From assembly GCA_002448235.1 (NCBI GenBank), contig DIXF01000011.1:62001-126000 (forward strand): a stretch of DNA of 64,000 nt, given 5' to 3'. This document shows, piece by piece, positions 1-7,520 of the stretch. Source of the stretch: Syntrophaceae bacterium UBA6087. Its GTDB lineage: Bacteria > Desulfobacterota > Desulfomonilia > UBA1062. The notes under the pieces are model-generated. The model made no database searches. It was given only the letters and a program-made list of their open reading frames with translations, and was not told where the DNA came from. The position numbers were made by a program, and so were the translations under genes. Position 1 is the first letter of the stretch, and each line of letters begins with the position of its first letter.

Positions 1-148
1 GTGTCTGTTCGCCGAAGCGGATTACTGCGGCGTCGACGCCGATGCCGGGGCCTACAAGGACGTCCGGATCGGAAGTCGGAAGCCTTTTGAGAAGCTTTTC
101 GAGGAACTTAAGCGGCAGCTTCCCGGCCGGAAGAATGTCATTCTTCAT
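1..148 (-). CDS. AIR synthase-related protein (HypE/PurM-like), N-terminal fragment
   Basis: Only the first 49 codons are inside the window; the gene runs off the left edge. The start ATG is at 146-148 and reads into MKNDILPAGKLPLKFLEKLL, followed by VLVGPGIGVDAAVIRFG. This pattern (leucine-rich first helix, then GPGxGxDAAV) is the N-terminal ATP-binding part of AIR-synthase-like proteins, the family of HypE and PurM. The start overlaps the folE2 stop by 11 bases, so it is probably translated from the same mRNA as queD-folE2. The substrate cannot be told from this fragment; a pterin- or hydrogenase-related role would be guesswork. Confidence 0.6.
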   Translation of the reverse strand, partial: MKNDILPAGKLPLKFLEKLLKRLPTSDPDVLVGPGIGVDAAVIRFGEQT

Positions 149-914
149 GGGCCTCGCTCTCTATATATGCATAGGCGCTGTGGTTATGTATGCTCTCCAG
201 GTTCTCGGCCTCAACCGAATACCAGGAAAACTCGCTCATGGTGTTGAGGACGGAAGCGACCTGCCTTACCACATCTTCCACGAACACGGGGTGCTCATAG
301 GCATACTCGGTGACAAATTTCTCATCGGGGCGCTTGAGGATGGGGTACACCGGGCTCGATGCGCAACTCTCGATGAGCGAAATGAGATCCTCCATCCAGA
401 AGAATTTCTCATAGCGCACGACGGCGGTAACGAGGCCCCGCTGGTTGTGGGCCCCGAACTCGCTGATCTCCTTCGAGCAGGGGCACAGCGTCTGCACCGG
501 GACTTTTACCCCCACCTTGAACTCGCGTTTGGCGCCCACCATGCCCATGAAGGAGCACCGGTACTCCATGAGCCCGACAGAAGAGGTCACCGGGGCCTTT
601 TTTTCGATGAAATACGGAAACTCGATTTCCATATGGGCGCTCTGTGCTTCCAGGGCTGTTCGGATTTCATTGAGGATATGCTCGAAATTCCTGATGTGGA
701 TATTGTCCTTGTACTCGTTGAGCACCTCGATGAACCTGCTCATGTGCGTCCCCTTGAATACCCGGGGAAGGTCTACGTAGAGGTTGATCGAGGCGACGGT
801 GTTCTGGGTTCCTTTTTCCTTGTCGGAGACCACGACGGGATACGATACCCCTTTCACGCCCACCTTCTGAATATAGAGCGGGTTATCGGGCTTCTGCTTC
901 TGCACGTCCTTCAT
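138..914 (-). CDS. folE2: GTP cyclohydrolase IB (FolE2/MptA family)
   Basis: Converts GTP to 7,8-dihydroneopterin triphosphate, the first step to folate and to queuosine/preQ0. The protein has 258 residues, typical of the family. Landmarks are KGTHMSRF near residues 54-61, the metal-site segment TLCPCSKEIS near 142-151, GAHNQRG near 154-160, and SIHNHSAYAY near the C-terminus. FolE2 is the metal-flexible, zinc-independent alternative to FolE. The gene starts 10 bases after the QueD-like stop and its own stop overlaps the next gene, so the three form a tight minus-strand operon. The pairing with a PTPS/QueD-like protein means the product can feed queuosine, folate or both. Confidence 0.93.
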   Translation of the reverse strand: MKDVQKQKPDNPLYIQKVGVKGVSYPVVVSDKEKGTQNTVASINLYVDLPRVFKGTHMSRFIEVLNEYKDNIHIRNFEHILNEIRTALEAQSAHMEIEFPYFIEKKAPVTSSVGLMEYRCSFMGMVGAKREFKVGVKVPVQTLCPCSKEISEFGAHNQRGLVTAVVRYEKFFWMEDLISLIESCASSPVYPILKRPDEKFVTEYAYEHPVFVEDVVRQVASVLNTMSEFSWYSVEAENLESIHNHSAYAYIESEAHEE

Positions 915-924
915 GGGGTATTCC

Positions 925-1290
925 TTACGGGGTAAAGGTAATACAGGAGGTGTCGTTCTCCCACACGGTAATTTCGGAAAGCGTTACCGGTTCCCTCATG
1001 AGCGGGGACAAGCGGGTGAAGATATGCCTGGCGATGTTTTCCGCCGAAGGGTTCTCCGTTTTGAAGGGGGCGAGATCGTTGAGATACTGGTGATCCAGCT
1101 CGGAAAGCACCCCCTTCAGGAGCCCTTTCAGCTCTCTGAAGTCCATGACGATTCCCATGGGATCAAGATCTTCCGACCGGACAACGGCCTCGATTCGGTA
1201 GTTGTGGCCGTGAAGCCTTTCGCAGTCTCCCTGGTACTCGTAGAGCCTGTGTGCTGCGCTGAACGTATCGATTACTTTTGCTTTGAACAT
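925..1290 (-). CDS. queD: 6-pyruvoyltetrahydropterin synthase / QueD family protein with CExxHGH motif
   Basis: A 121-residue protein of the COG0720 fold. The zinc ligands are His14, His27 and His29. The active-site segment reads CERLHGHNY (Cys23, Glu24), then DHQYLND near 66-72 and a C-terminal Glu in SEITVWEN. QueD makes 6-carboxytetrahydropterin for queuosine; PTPS-III relatives use a Glu at this loop to make 6-hydroxymethyldihydropterin and bypass FolB. The joint Cys-Glu makes either or both activities possible. The start is set at the ATG at 1288-1290 because the family begins MxKAxVxxxFSAAH; an upstream ATG at 1302 is possible. No strong ribosome site is visible for either. First gene of the operon with folE2. 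Confidence 0.85.
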   Translation of the reverse strand: MFKAKVIDTFSAAHRLYEYQGDCERLHGHNYRIEAVVRSEDLDPMGIVMDFRELKGLLKGVLSELDHQYLNDLAPFKTENPSAENIARHIFTRLSPLMREPVTLSEITVWENDTSCITFTP

Positions 1291-1394
1291 GGGCGCCAAC
1301 ATAGTACACAAAATATTCCAGTGCAACAATTCTATTTAAGGTTCCGGGCAACTACAGGGTATTCTTGGCATAAGAGGGTCTTGTCTTCCCCTAT

Positions 1395-1412
1395 GTTCTG
1401 ATATATCAGAAC
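1395..1412. promoter_or_regulatory. 18-bp perfect palindrome, candidate operator
   Basis: GTTCTGATATATCAGAAC is identical to its own reverse complement over all 18 bases. It lies between the divergent queD-like gene and phoH, 12 bases before a TTG and 36 before the ATG of phoH. With no loop it would make a poor RNA hairpin, so a dimeric DNA-binding protein site is more likely. A TTGGCA element at 1365-1370 may be part of a nearby promoter, but no good -10 box at proper spacing was found. The regulator is unknown. Confidence 0.5.
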
Positions 1413-1448
1413 TCTTATGAGAACTTGGAAAAAGACAGGCCGGTTTCT

Positions 1449-2405
1449 ATGCCGAATGTAGAGTTTTCCGATCCGTATATTTTGCGCCAGCTCGCGGGAG
1501 ACAGCTGCTCTCATCTGAAGATCATCGAAGAGTCCGTGGGCGTGAAGTGCTCGCTCAAGGGCAACACCATCGAGCTCTCCGGCGAGAAACCGGATGTGCA
1601 GCTCGCCGAGCAGGCCCTGAAAGAACTCTACGATCTTATCAGGGGAGGGTTTCCCCTCTACCCGGATGATGTCTGGTATGCCGTGCGCATGCTCGCAAAA
1701 GACAGAAACGTCAAACTGGATGATGTATTCAAGGACAGCATCTACATCTCGTCGACCAAGAAAGTCATTGTGCCCAAGAGCCTGCAGCAGAAGCGCTATA
1801 TCGATTCCATGCGGGGTAAGGATATCCTCTTCGGCATCGGTCCTGCAGGAACCGGCAAGACCTATCTCGCTCTCGCCATGGGCGTCTCTTACCTGCTGAA
1901 AAAGAAGGTGGAGAGGATCATCCTCGCCAGGCCGGCGGTAGAGGCGGGGGAGAAGCTCGGATTCCTTCCCGGTGACCTGCTCGAAAAGGTGAACCCTTAC
2001 TTGAGGCCTCTCTACGATGCGCTGTACGACATGCTCGATCACGACCATGTCTTAAGGCTGATCAGCAGGGACCAGATAGAGGTGGCTCCCTTGGCCTTCA
2101 TGCGGGGCAGGACCTTGAACGACGCGTTCATCATCCTCGACGAGGCCCAGAATACGACCTCGGAACAGATGAAGATGTTCCTCACCAGGCTCGGATTCAA
2201 TTCAAAAGCTGTCGTTACCGGAGACGTCACCCAGATAGATCTTCCCTCAGGGGTAAGATCAGGGCTCATCGAAGCCTCGCAGATCCTCACGGATATCGAT
2301 GAGATCGGGTTCACCCATTTTTCAGAGGACGATGTCGTCCGCCACAAGGTCGTGGCCAAGATCATCAAGGCCTATGAGAGGCATGCCCCGAATGGTCGTC
2401 ATTGA
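1449..2405 (+). CDS. phoH: PhoH-like ATPase
   Basis: A 318-residue PhoH/YbeZ-type P-loop NTPase. An N-terminal KH-like region of about 75 residues is followed by the ATPase domain with Walker A GPAGTGKT and Walker B FIILDEAQNTT. PhoH proteins are linked to RNA metabolism and are commonly found directly before ybeY, as here, where the two genes overlap by 14 bases. The ATG at 1449 is preferred because it places the conserved N-terminus correctly with a modest GACAGG upstream; a TTG at 1425 would add eight residues. An 18-bp palindrome sits just upstream and may control this operon. Confidence 0.93.
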   Translation: MPNVEFSDPYILRQLAGDSCSHLKIIEESVGVKCSLKGNTIELSGEKPDVQLAEQALKELYDLIRGGFPLYPDDVWYAVRMLAKDRNVKLDDVFKDSIYISSTKKVIVPKSLQQKRYIDSMRGKDILFGIGPAGTGKTYLALAMGVSYLLKKKVERIILARPAVEAGEKLGFLPGDLLEKVNPYLRPLYDALYDMLDHDHVLRLISRDQIEVAPLAFMRGRTLNDAFIILDEAQNTTSEQMKMFLTRLGFNSKAVVTGDVTQIDLPSGVRSGLIEASQILTDIDEIGFTHFSEDDVVRHKVVAKIIKAYERHAPNGRH

Positions 2406-2847
2406 TGTCCAGAACCTTCAGGAGCTCACCCCGGTCGACGATCTGCCGATGGGGCAGTGGGCAATGCAGGCCCTCGCCCTCCTCGATATCGAGAACGCGG
2501 AGCTCTCGGTGGTGATCGTGGATAACGAGCAGATCCGGGATTTGAACAATACCTATCTAGGCCGTGACAAACCCACTAACGTGATCTCTTTCCCGCAGCA
2601 GGAGGGGGACGGTCCTTCCGGGGACCACCTCGGTGACGTGGTAATCTCCATCGAGCAGGCTGCACAGGAAGCCCGGGATGCCGGCATGACGGCCAGGGAC
2701 AGAATGCTCCAGCTCCTGGTTCACGGGATCTGCCATCTGACGGGATATGACCACGAGCGGGGAACGGATGAAGATGCCAAAGAGATGGAGTCGGTCGAGG
2801 AAAGTCTTTTCGAAGAGATAGTGAGGCAGGAGCAGGCACTTCCCTGA
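2392..2847 (+). CDS. ybeY: Endoribonuclease YbeY (rRNA maturation factor)
   Basis: A 151-residue metalloprotein with the diagnostic zinc motif HGICHLTGYDH at residues 111-121, giving three His ligands. YbeY takes part in 16S rRNA 3'-end maturation and ribosome quality control. The start ATG at 2392 is about ten bases downstream of GAGAGG inside the end of phoH, and the reading frames overlap by 14 bases, which suggests translational coupling. Upstream in-frame ATGs at 2374 and 2383 are less well placed. The gene is followed by about 200 bases without a gene and then the tRNA array, which has its own promoter. Confidence 0.95.
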   Translation: MVVIDVQNLQELTPVDDLPMGQWAMQALALLDIENAELSVVIVDNEQIRDLNNTYLGRDKPTNVISFPQQEGDGPSGDHLGDVVISIEQAAQEARDAGMTARDRMLQLLVHGICHLTGYDHERGTDEDAKEMESVEESLFEEIVRQEQALP

Positions 2848-3014
2848 CCGTAGCCACAGGAAGAAGGGGTATGCTGCATTATGGTACTTGGCTGTTTTTA
2901 TTTCGTTCTTTTTTAGAAACGAGTTATCGAATACAGAAGAATAACAGGGGAAAAGGGGCTTTCCGATAATCAAATTCCTTGGTTATATGTCGGAAGGACC
3001 GGGATAAAAAGTGC

Positions 3015-3043
3015 TTGCCATGCGGTATCCCCTTTGCTATAAG
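3015..3043 (+). promoter_or_regulatory. Sigma-70-type promoter of the tRNA array
   Basis: TTGCCA at 3015-3020, a 17-base spacer, then TATAAG at 3038-3043, each one mismatch from consensus. The following GGCTCGGC is GC-rich, as is usual for stringently controlled stable-RNA promoters, and the first tRNA begins about ten bases after the -10 box. Confidence 0.75.
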
Positions 3044-3052
3044 GCTCGGCTA

Positions 3053-3133
<81 letters not shown>

Positions 3134-3145
3134 CAGGCCGGTTGG

Positions 3146-3219
<74 letters not shown>

Positions 3220-3232
3220 TGCTTGAGCGTGT

Positions 3233-3309
3233 GGTGAGTGTAGCTCAGTTGGTAGAGCACAGGATTGTGGCTCCTGTGGTCGAGGGTTCGATCCCCTTCA
3301 CTCACCCCA
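3233..3309 (+). tRNA. tRNA-His(GTG)
   Basis: Acceptor GTGAGTG (3234-3240) pairs with CACTCAC (3299-3305). The extra G-1 at 3233 faces discriminator C at 3306, the identity element of tRNA-His. The anticodon loop TTGTGGC gives GTG. CCA is encoded at 3307-3309. Confidence 0.97.
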
Positions 3310-3324
3310 AATTTTGTGATATAT

Positions 3325-3398
3325 GCGCCCGTAGCTCAGTTGGATAGAGCGTCGGACTTCGAATCCGCAGGTCGGGCGTTCGAGTCGCCCCGGGCGTA
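3325..3398 (+). tRNA. tRNA-Arg(TCG)
   Basis: Acceptor GCGCCCG (3325-3331) faces CGGGCGT (3391-3397), leaving a G-U wobble at the terminal 1-72 pair. The anticodon loop CTTCGAA gives TCG for CGA codons. The T-arm GGGCG/CGCCC is perfect, the discriminator is A at 3398, and no CCA is encoded. Confidence 0.95.
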
Positions 3399-3416
3399 CT
3401 CAGTAGTAAGGTATAT

Positions 3417-3492
<76 letters not shown>

Positions 3493-3500
3493 AGGTATGA

Positions 3501-3540
3501 CAAGGGACCCGGCACTGAATGCCGGGTCCCTTGTTGTTTA
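3501..3540 (+). terminator. Rho-independent terminator of the tRNA array
   Basis: A perfect 14-bp stem, CAAGGGACCCGGCA (3501-3514) with TGCCGGGTCCCTTG (3520-3533), a five-base loop, and a T-rich tail TTGTTTA. It starts eight bases after the tRNA-Lys CCA. Confidence 0.85.
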
Positions 3541-3629
3541 TGCCCTTTGCTTTCCATACTCGTTTACGGTTGTGTTCCGGGCATTTTCTCTGTCAGCCGC
3601 CGACCCGATGTCCCGGATGTGCAACTTTA

Positions 3630-4241
3630 TTATTTCTGTTCTCTTCTCGCCTCGTCCTGCTCTTCTTCTCCTTCCAGTTGTTCGCTCTCGGATAAGGACA
3701 TCTCTTCCGTCTCAGCCCCGATGCCCATCTCCTGGCCTTGTTCCGGGCTGTACCAGATATCCGGGGCAGAGGTGAGATTATACCACCATTTTACATGGTC
3801 CATGAGTTCATCAACGGTTTGGATTTTGATGCCCTTGATGGCATCAAAGGCCCGGTTGTCTCCATCGGTAAAATAACCAACGGCGATGTGCAGAATGTCC
3901 CAGAGATCGTCGAGCTTTTCGCCTTCAAGCGCATCGTCCACGATATCATCCGGGAGATACTCTTCCAGAAGCTCTCTTACGCGATCCTTGTCGATTTCCT
4001 CTTCCCGCGCCGTACCCCATTGCCGCATCTTGTCAATGAGCTGATCCACGCTCTTGACTTCTATGCCATGTATCTCATCTAAGGCTTGTTCATTCCCTTC
4101 GGAGTAATAATCGACAGCAGCGTACAGTACATCCCACAAGTCGTTTACCACCCTGTTATCCAGCATGTCGGAGATGATATTCTTCGGGATATACGGTTCC
4201 AGCCGCTGTTTGATCACCGCTTTGTCGACTTTATCGTTCAT
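3630..4241 (-). CDS. Acidic protein with two tandem ~70-residue repeats, unknown function
   Basis: A 203-residue protein that I do not recognise. Residues about 4-75 and 82-152 are two copies of one domain: both carry an L-x-x-Y-[IL]-P segment, a DLWD[IV]L core (NDLWDVLYAAVDYY and DDLWDILHIAVGYF), then an ALDEIHGI / AFDAIKGI segment and a VDxLxD helix ending in W. The last 45 residues are rich in Glu, Gln and Ser. There is no signal peptide or membrane segment, so it is probably cytoplasmic. The start ATG at 4239-4241 follows an excellent ribosome site (AAGGAGGG); the open frame extends further upstream but is not supported. An internal gene duplication is clear; a role cannot be assigned. 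Confidence 0.75.
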   Translation of the reverse strand: MNDKVDKAVIKQRLEPYIPKNIISDMLDNRVVNDLWDVLYAAVDYYSEGNEQALDEIHGIEVKSVDQLIDKMRQWGTAREEEIDKDRVRELLEEYLPDDIVDDALEGEKLDDLWDILHIAVGYFTDGDNRAFDAIKGIKIQTVDELMDHVKWWYNLTSAPDIWYSPEQGQEMGIGAETEEMSLSESEQLEGEEEQDEARREQK

Positions 4242-4571
4242 GATGCTCCCTCCTTTCTCTGCCATACATAGTATTAGAATAGGGACGATCATCATGGATT
4301 CATCGGTATCCGGCCCGGCATCGAGGAGTATTGCCACTGCCGTTTTCCGGTGATGCATGGAGATGCATGATCCTCTGGAACTTCTGATAAAGTATAAAAA
4401 TGAAAGCCGGAAAATGTGGAGAGCGAAAGAGCGGGGAGGATGCGGCACTGCCTGCCGATCCTTCCCCGCTCCCGGCCGGAGATGGAGGGGCTTTATCCGT
4501 GTGCTTCTTCCTCCGGCATAGAGTCGCCGGCGGAAAGTGCTATTCGTTATTCCGCGGCTGAAGCGGGATCA
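4242..4571. other. 330-base gap without a gene
   Basis: This stretch separates two minus-strand genes. It holds the ribosome site of the downstream gene (GGAGGG near 4246-4253), a strong imperfect hairpin at 4429-4471, and an AT-rich patch around 4388-4402 that could hold a -10 element for minus-strand transcription. No convincing full promoter or small ORF was found. Confidence 0.4.
4429..4471 (-). terminator. Candidate terminator hairpin
   Basis: GAGCGGGGA (4429-4437) pairs with TCCCCGCTC (4463-4471). The stem continues as GGAT/ATCC and CGGCA/TGCCG with single-base bulges and a five-base loop. On the minus strand it follows the membrane protein gene at 4572-5204 and is trailed by only three U residues and a pyrimidine-rich stretch, so termination may be partial. 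Confidence 0.45.
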
Positions 4572-5204
4572 TCAGATCCATTTAAGCACGCCCATGAAGA
4601 TGACCAGGCAGGCGATATCGACGGCAAAGATGGCCCCGACCGTGATGACCTTGGCCCGGATCGTTTTCATATCGTACACGAGATACGCGACGGCGAAGAA
4701 ATAAAAGTACCCGGCGATCCAGATGAGCCAGGGGCTCTTCGCGCTCCACCAGGAGTATTCCCATGTCAATGCGCCTATTGTGTTGAGAACGATCTCTACG
4801 ACCACAGCGAGTGTCGTGAATGCGATTGCATAGAAGAGTCTGTTCGGCAAACCGAGGATTTTGAGCTTCCTGTCTTCGGGGAGGATAATGGAGCATGCAA
4901 CCCCCATGAGCAGAAACATCAGGCTTATCTCGATATTGAGGCCGATGAGAATGAGGTAGGCTGTCTTGCCGGGTGCTCCCCACACCGGGGCATACTGGGT
5001 AAAATGAAACACGAGCGCGTTCCATATTTCGTTGAACCAGTCGCATCCCCACAAGGCAAGCCCTGCAAAAACGGCATTCCAGTTTTTGAGCCGCACCTCG
5101 TTATGGTACACATAGATGACGACGAGCAGGAATGGAATGACATACCATTGAAACTGCGATGGATCCCTGAGGATGGAAAGGGCCTGAGCAGAAGACTCCG
5201 TCAT
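4572..5204 (-). CDS. Multi-pass inner membrane protein, unknown function
   Basis: A 210-residue, strongly hydrophobic protein with about six membrane segments and many aromatic residues (for example WGCDWFNEIWNAL and WEYSWWSAKSPWLIW). No known transporter or enzyme motif is seen. The start is clear: ATG at 5202-5204 after GGAGGAGG. It is divergent from a TetR-family regulator at 5418, and a perfect inverted repeat plus a TTGACA promoter lie between them. The usual reading of such a pair is that the regulator controls this gene, but the ligand and role are unknown. Confidence 0.75.
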   Translation of the reverse strand: MTESSAQALSILRDPSQFQWYVIPFLLVVIYVYHNEVRLKNWNAVFAGLALWGCDWFNEIWNALVFHFTQYAPVWGAPGKTAYLILIGLNIEISLMFLLMGVACSIILPEDRKLKILGLPNRLFYAIAFTTLAVVVEIVLNTIGALTWEYSWWSAKSPWLIWIAGYFYFFAVAYLVYDMKTIRAKVITVGAIFAVDIACLVIFMGVLKWI

Positions 5205-5273
5205 GACGTACCTCCTCCAGTAAATAAATATTTTTAAACGCGGCGGTAGATGTTTTCCTCCGAAGCTATTGCA

Positions 5274-5302
5274 AAAATAATATTCCTACGTGATCATGTC
5301 AA
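5274..5302 (-). promoter_or_regulatory. Sigma-70-type promoter for the 4572-5204 membrane protein
   Basis: On the minus strand, TTGACA (complement of 5297-5302) is followed by a 17-base spacer and TATTTT (complement of 5274-5279). It points to the membrane protein gene, whose start is 70 bases away. The palindrome at 5311-5325 lies nine bases upstream of the -35 box. Confidence 0.55.
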
Positions 5303-5310
5303 TGAAATAT

Positions 5311-5325
5311 TGAACAATTTGTTCA
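5311..5325. promoter_or_regulatory. Inverted repeat, candidate TetR operator
   Basis: TGAACA-ATT-TGTTCA is a perfect 6+6 inverted repeat with a three-base centre. It lies between the divergent membrane protein gene and the TetR-family gene, next to the minus-strand promoter, which is where an autoregulating TetR protein would bind. Confidence 0.5.
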
Positions 5326-5417
5326 CAAATTTAATCCATATCGCGGTTTGGGGAAAGCGAATAGCTATTGACATCGAATTGATGAGATGCAAGATCAAGG
5401 AGACGGATAGGTGTATC

Positions 5418-5999
5418 ATGAATAGAGAAGAAAAATTAGCAACAGTGTATGAAGCCGCCCTGCGGGTGTTTGCGCGCTACGGGTACAGAAGGACGCGCGT
5501 CGAAGACATCGCGGACGAATTGGGGATGACAAAGGGCAATCTCTACCTCTATGTGGAGAACAAGCGCGACCTGTACGAGAAGGCCGTTGCCCATGGGCTG
5601 CTCCGGTGGCAGGAGATGGTCAGCAAGTCCATCGAGAAGATCGACGACGTGGTTGAGCAGTTTCTCGTCATGTGCAAAAAAAGTTATACCTATCTTTCCC
5701 GCGATGTGTCGCTGCGGACCGTACTGATAAACGACCCCTCCATCTTTCCCCTTTCCAGCAAAGAAGACCCGTTTTACGATATCAATCACACATCCATGCA
5801 ACTGCTTCGCAGGGTTCTCGAAAAGGGCATCCTCCAGGGAAAGTTTCGCGAGGTGGATGTAGACCATCTCACCGAACTTCTCTACTCGGTCTACGTAATG
5901 TTCATCATCAAGACCTATGTGAAGTCCGAAGGCAAATCCACCCAGAAGATGTTTGAGCAGGGCCTTGACGTCATCATGCAGGGGCTCCTGAAGCGATAG
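5418..5999 (+). CDS. TetR/AcrR-family transcriptional regulator
   Basis: A 193-residue regulator. Residues about 8-55 form the TetR DNA-binding domain: ALRVFARYGYRRTRVEDIA, then LGMTKGNLYLYVENKRDLYEK, which matches the family helix-turn-helix and the G-x-L-Y-x-Y-x-x-x-K-x-x-L signature. The remainder is a helical ligand-binding domain of unknown specificity. The start ATG at 5418 is chosen because it gives the standard TetR N-terminus and has GATAGG upstream. The gene is divergent from a membrane protein and 60 bases before a PGPGW-type membrane protein. The ligand is not predictable; related deltaproteobacterial regulators often respond to acyl-CoAs. Confidence 0.88.
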   Translation: MNREEKLATVYEAALRVFARYGYRRTRVEDIADELGMTKGNLYLYVENKRDLYEKAVAHGLLRWQEMVSKSIEKIDDVVEQFLVMCKKSYTYLSRDVSLRTVLINDPSIFPLSSKEDPFYDINHTSMQLLRRVLEKGILQGKFREVDVDHLTELLYSVYVMFIIKTYVKSEGKSTQKMFEQGLDVIMQGLLKR

Positions 6000-6060
6000 C
6001 AGGTATGGCTGCGAGCCCGGCCCCATTCCATTCATATACCTGGATCAGGAGGAGTCGGGA

Positions 6061-6504
6061 GTGATTGAAACGATTTTCGAATGGCTTGTCTGCTACCGGA
6101 TCCAGCTGCAATATCTGGGTGCGGTATCACTGCTTGCGGTGATCATCACCCCGGTTGTCGTATCGATCCTCGTCGTCAGAATTCCCACCGACTACTTCCT
6201 GTATGAGAGGGATCATTTCACGGAATTCAGCAAAGGACGGCACCCGCTGGTACGCATGCTTTTTGCCGCTGTGAAAAATGCGGCAGGGATCCTCTTTTTC
6301 CTTGCCGGAGCAGCTATGCTTGTTTTGCCCGGTCAAGGTATAATCACCATCCTCATCGGCCTGACCCTCATCGATTTCCCCGGAAAACGCTCACTGGAGC
6401 GGAAGATCGTCTCCCAGCAAAAGGTTTTATCCGCCATTAACTGGATGCGAGCTAAAGCGGGCAAGCCGCACCTTCGAACATCCGGAGGCGAGCCTGACCG
6501 GTAA
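6061..6504 (+). CDS. PGPGW-family small membrane protein
   Basis: A 147-residue protein that starts at GTG after GGAGGAG. It has a hydrophobic segment near residues 17-40 and a second membrane hairpin at about 72-108 containing VLPGQGIITILIGLTLIDFP. This Pro-Gly-x-Gly turn resembles the 'putative transmembrane protein PGPGW' family. The C-terminus is basic and probably cytoplasmic. It lies 60 bases behind the TetR gene and could share its transcript. The function of the family is unknown. Confidence 0.65.
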   Translation: MIETIFEWLVCYRIQLQYLGAVSLLAVIITPVVVSILVVRIPTDYFLYERDHFTEFSKGRHPLVRMLFAAVKNAAGILFFLAGAAMLVLPGQGIITILIGLTLIDFPGKRSLERKIVSQQKVLSAINWMRAKAGKPHLRTSGGEPDR

Positions 6505-6527
6505 ACAGCCTCTCGAGGGGAATGGGA

Positions 6528-6556
6528 TTTACAAACCTTGAAGATGTGGTTATAAA
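6528..6556 (+). promoter_or_regulatory. Sigma-70-type promoter of the TPR protein gene
   Basis: TTTACA at 6528-6533, a 17-base spacer, and TATAAA at 6551-6556, each box one mismatch from consensus. It lies 45 bases upstream of the start of the TPR protein at 6602. Confidence 0.7.
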
Positions 6557-6601
6557 GATTGGTATATACGGAAGTCTCACCTGAAAATTGAGGAGGATAA
6601 G

Positions 6602-7501
6602 ATGCTTTTGCGGAAGACAACAGCCGTAATCAAGACGATATGTATCGTTCTTTTCTTTAGTTTTTTTGCAATGAATTCATTTGCCGAGACGACCCCGAAC
6701 CCCGGGCAGGATGCATATACCAAGGCCCAGAACGCATGGGAAAAGGGCGAGTGGGAAAACTCGCTGAGCCTGTGCGACGAGGCATTGAAGGTCAATAAAC
6801 GCTTCAGAGAAGCGTGGCTTTTGAAGGGCCAGATTTACTGGCAGATGAAAAATTACAAGATGGCCTTGAGCTGTTTCGATGAATATCTGAAGATAGATCC
6901 GAAGAATGTCCTGGTCTGGGTAAACCGCGGGGCAAACCTATTCGAACTCGAGAGATACAAGGAAATGCAGGATAATTTCGACAAGGCGCTCTCCATCGAT
7001 CCGAAGTATTCTCCGCTCTACAAGAACATGGGGGTGAACTATCTCCTCATGGGCAACTACGAGGGCTCCTACAAGGCCTTCCAGAAACTGGAAGAGCTCG
7101 GCGAGACGAGCATGTATTTCTCCTGGACAAAGAGGATGCTCCAGATAACCAGCGAAAGCTTTGCCCCGCCTGCGAACTGGAGTGTGAATCTTGACAGCTA
7201 TCAGACCATCCTGGACATCTCGGATTCTTCCAAGACCGGGTATCTCGTAAACCTTTCTTCCACGCCGGGAACCGCCATCAGGTTTTCCGGAAGTTCCGAT
7301 CATCCGTTCAAGTATGCGCCGAATTTCGAGGTATGGGACGGCGCCATGATTTTCGACAAAAAGGGTGACGGGCTGCTCACCAGCGGGACGCATTTCCGGT
7401 ATAAGAAAATCGCCGGGGATACGCTCACCATTGAGGAAGGGCAGATTTCCAACTGGAGGCTCGGCTTAAGCTCCAAAAAATGCTTCCTCCTTTCTCAGTA
7501 G
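6602..7501 (+). CDS. Exported TPR-repeat protein
   Basis: A 299-residue protein with an N-terminal signal peptide (hydrophobic core ICIVLFFSFFAMNSFA, cleavage likely after the Ala near residue 28). At least three tetratricopeptide repeats follow between residues about 36 and 150, for example AWLLKGQIYWQMKNYKMALS and ALSIDPKYSPLYKNMGVNYL. The C-terminal 120 residues are beta-rich and without recognised motif. TPR proteins act as protein-binding scaffolds, here probably in the periplasm. The ribosome site is AGGAGG. A promoter upstream and a strong terminator downstream make it a single-gene transcript. Confidence 0.8.
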   Translation: MLLRKTTAVIKTICIVLFFSFFAMNSFAETTPNPGQDAYTKAQNAWEKGEWENSLSLCDEALKVNKRFREAWLLKGQIYWQMKNYKMALSCFDEYLKIDPKNVLVWVNRGANLFELERYKEMQDNFDKALSIDPKYSPLYKNMGVNYLLMGNYEGSYKAFQKLEELGETSMYFSWTKRMLQITSESFAPPANWSVNLDSYQTILDISDSSKTGYLVNLSSTPGTAIRFSGSSDHPFKYAPNFEVWDGAMIFDKKGDGLLTSGTHFRYKKIAGDTLTIEEGQISNWRLGLSSKKCFLLSQ

Positions 7502-7520
7502 CCGTATCTTACTGACCGAT

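Noticed and set aside
42..935. A 297-codon open frame on the plus strand over folE2
   Set aside because: It is antisense to a clear FolE2 gene with all its motifs and shows no family features of its own.
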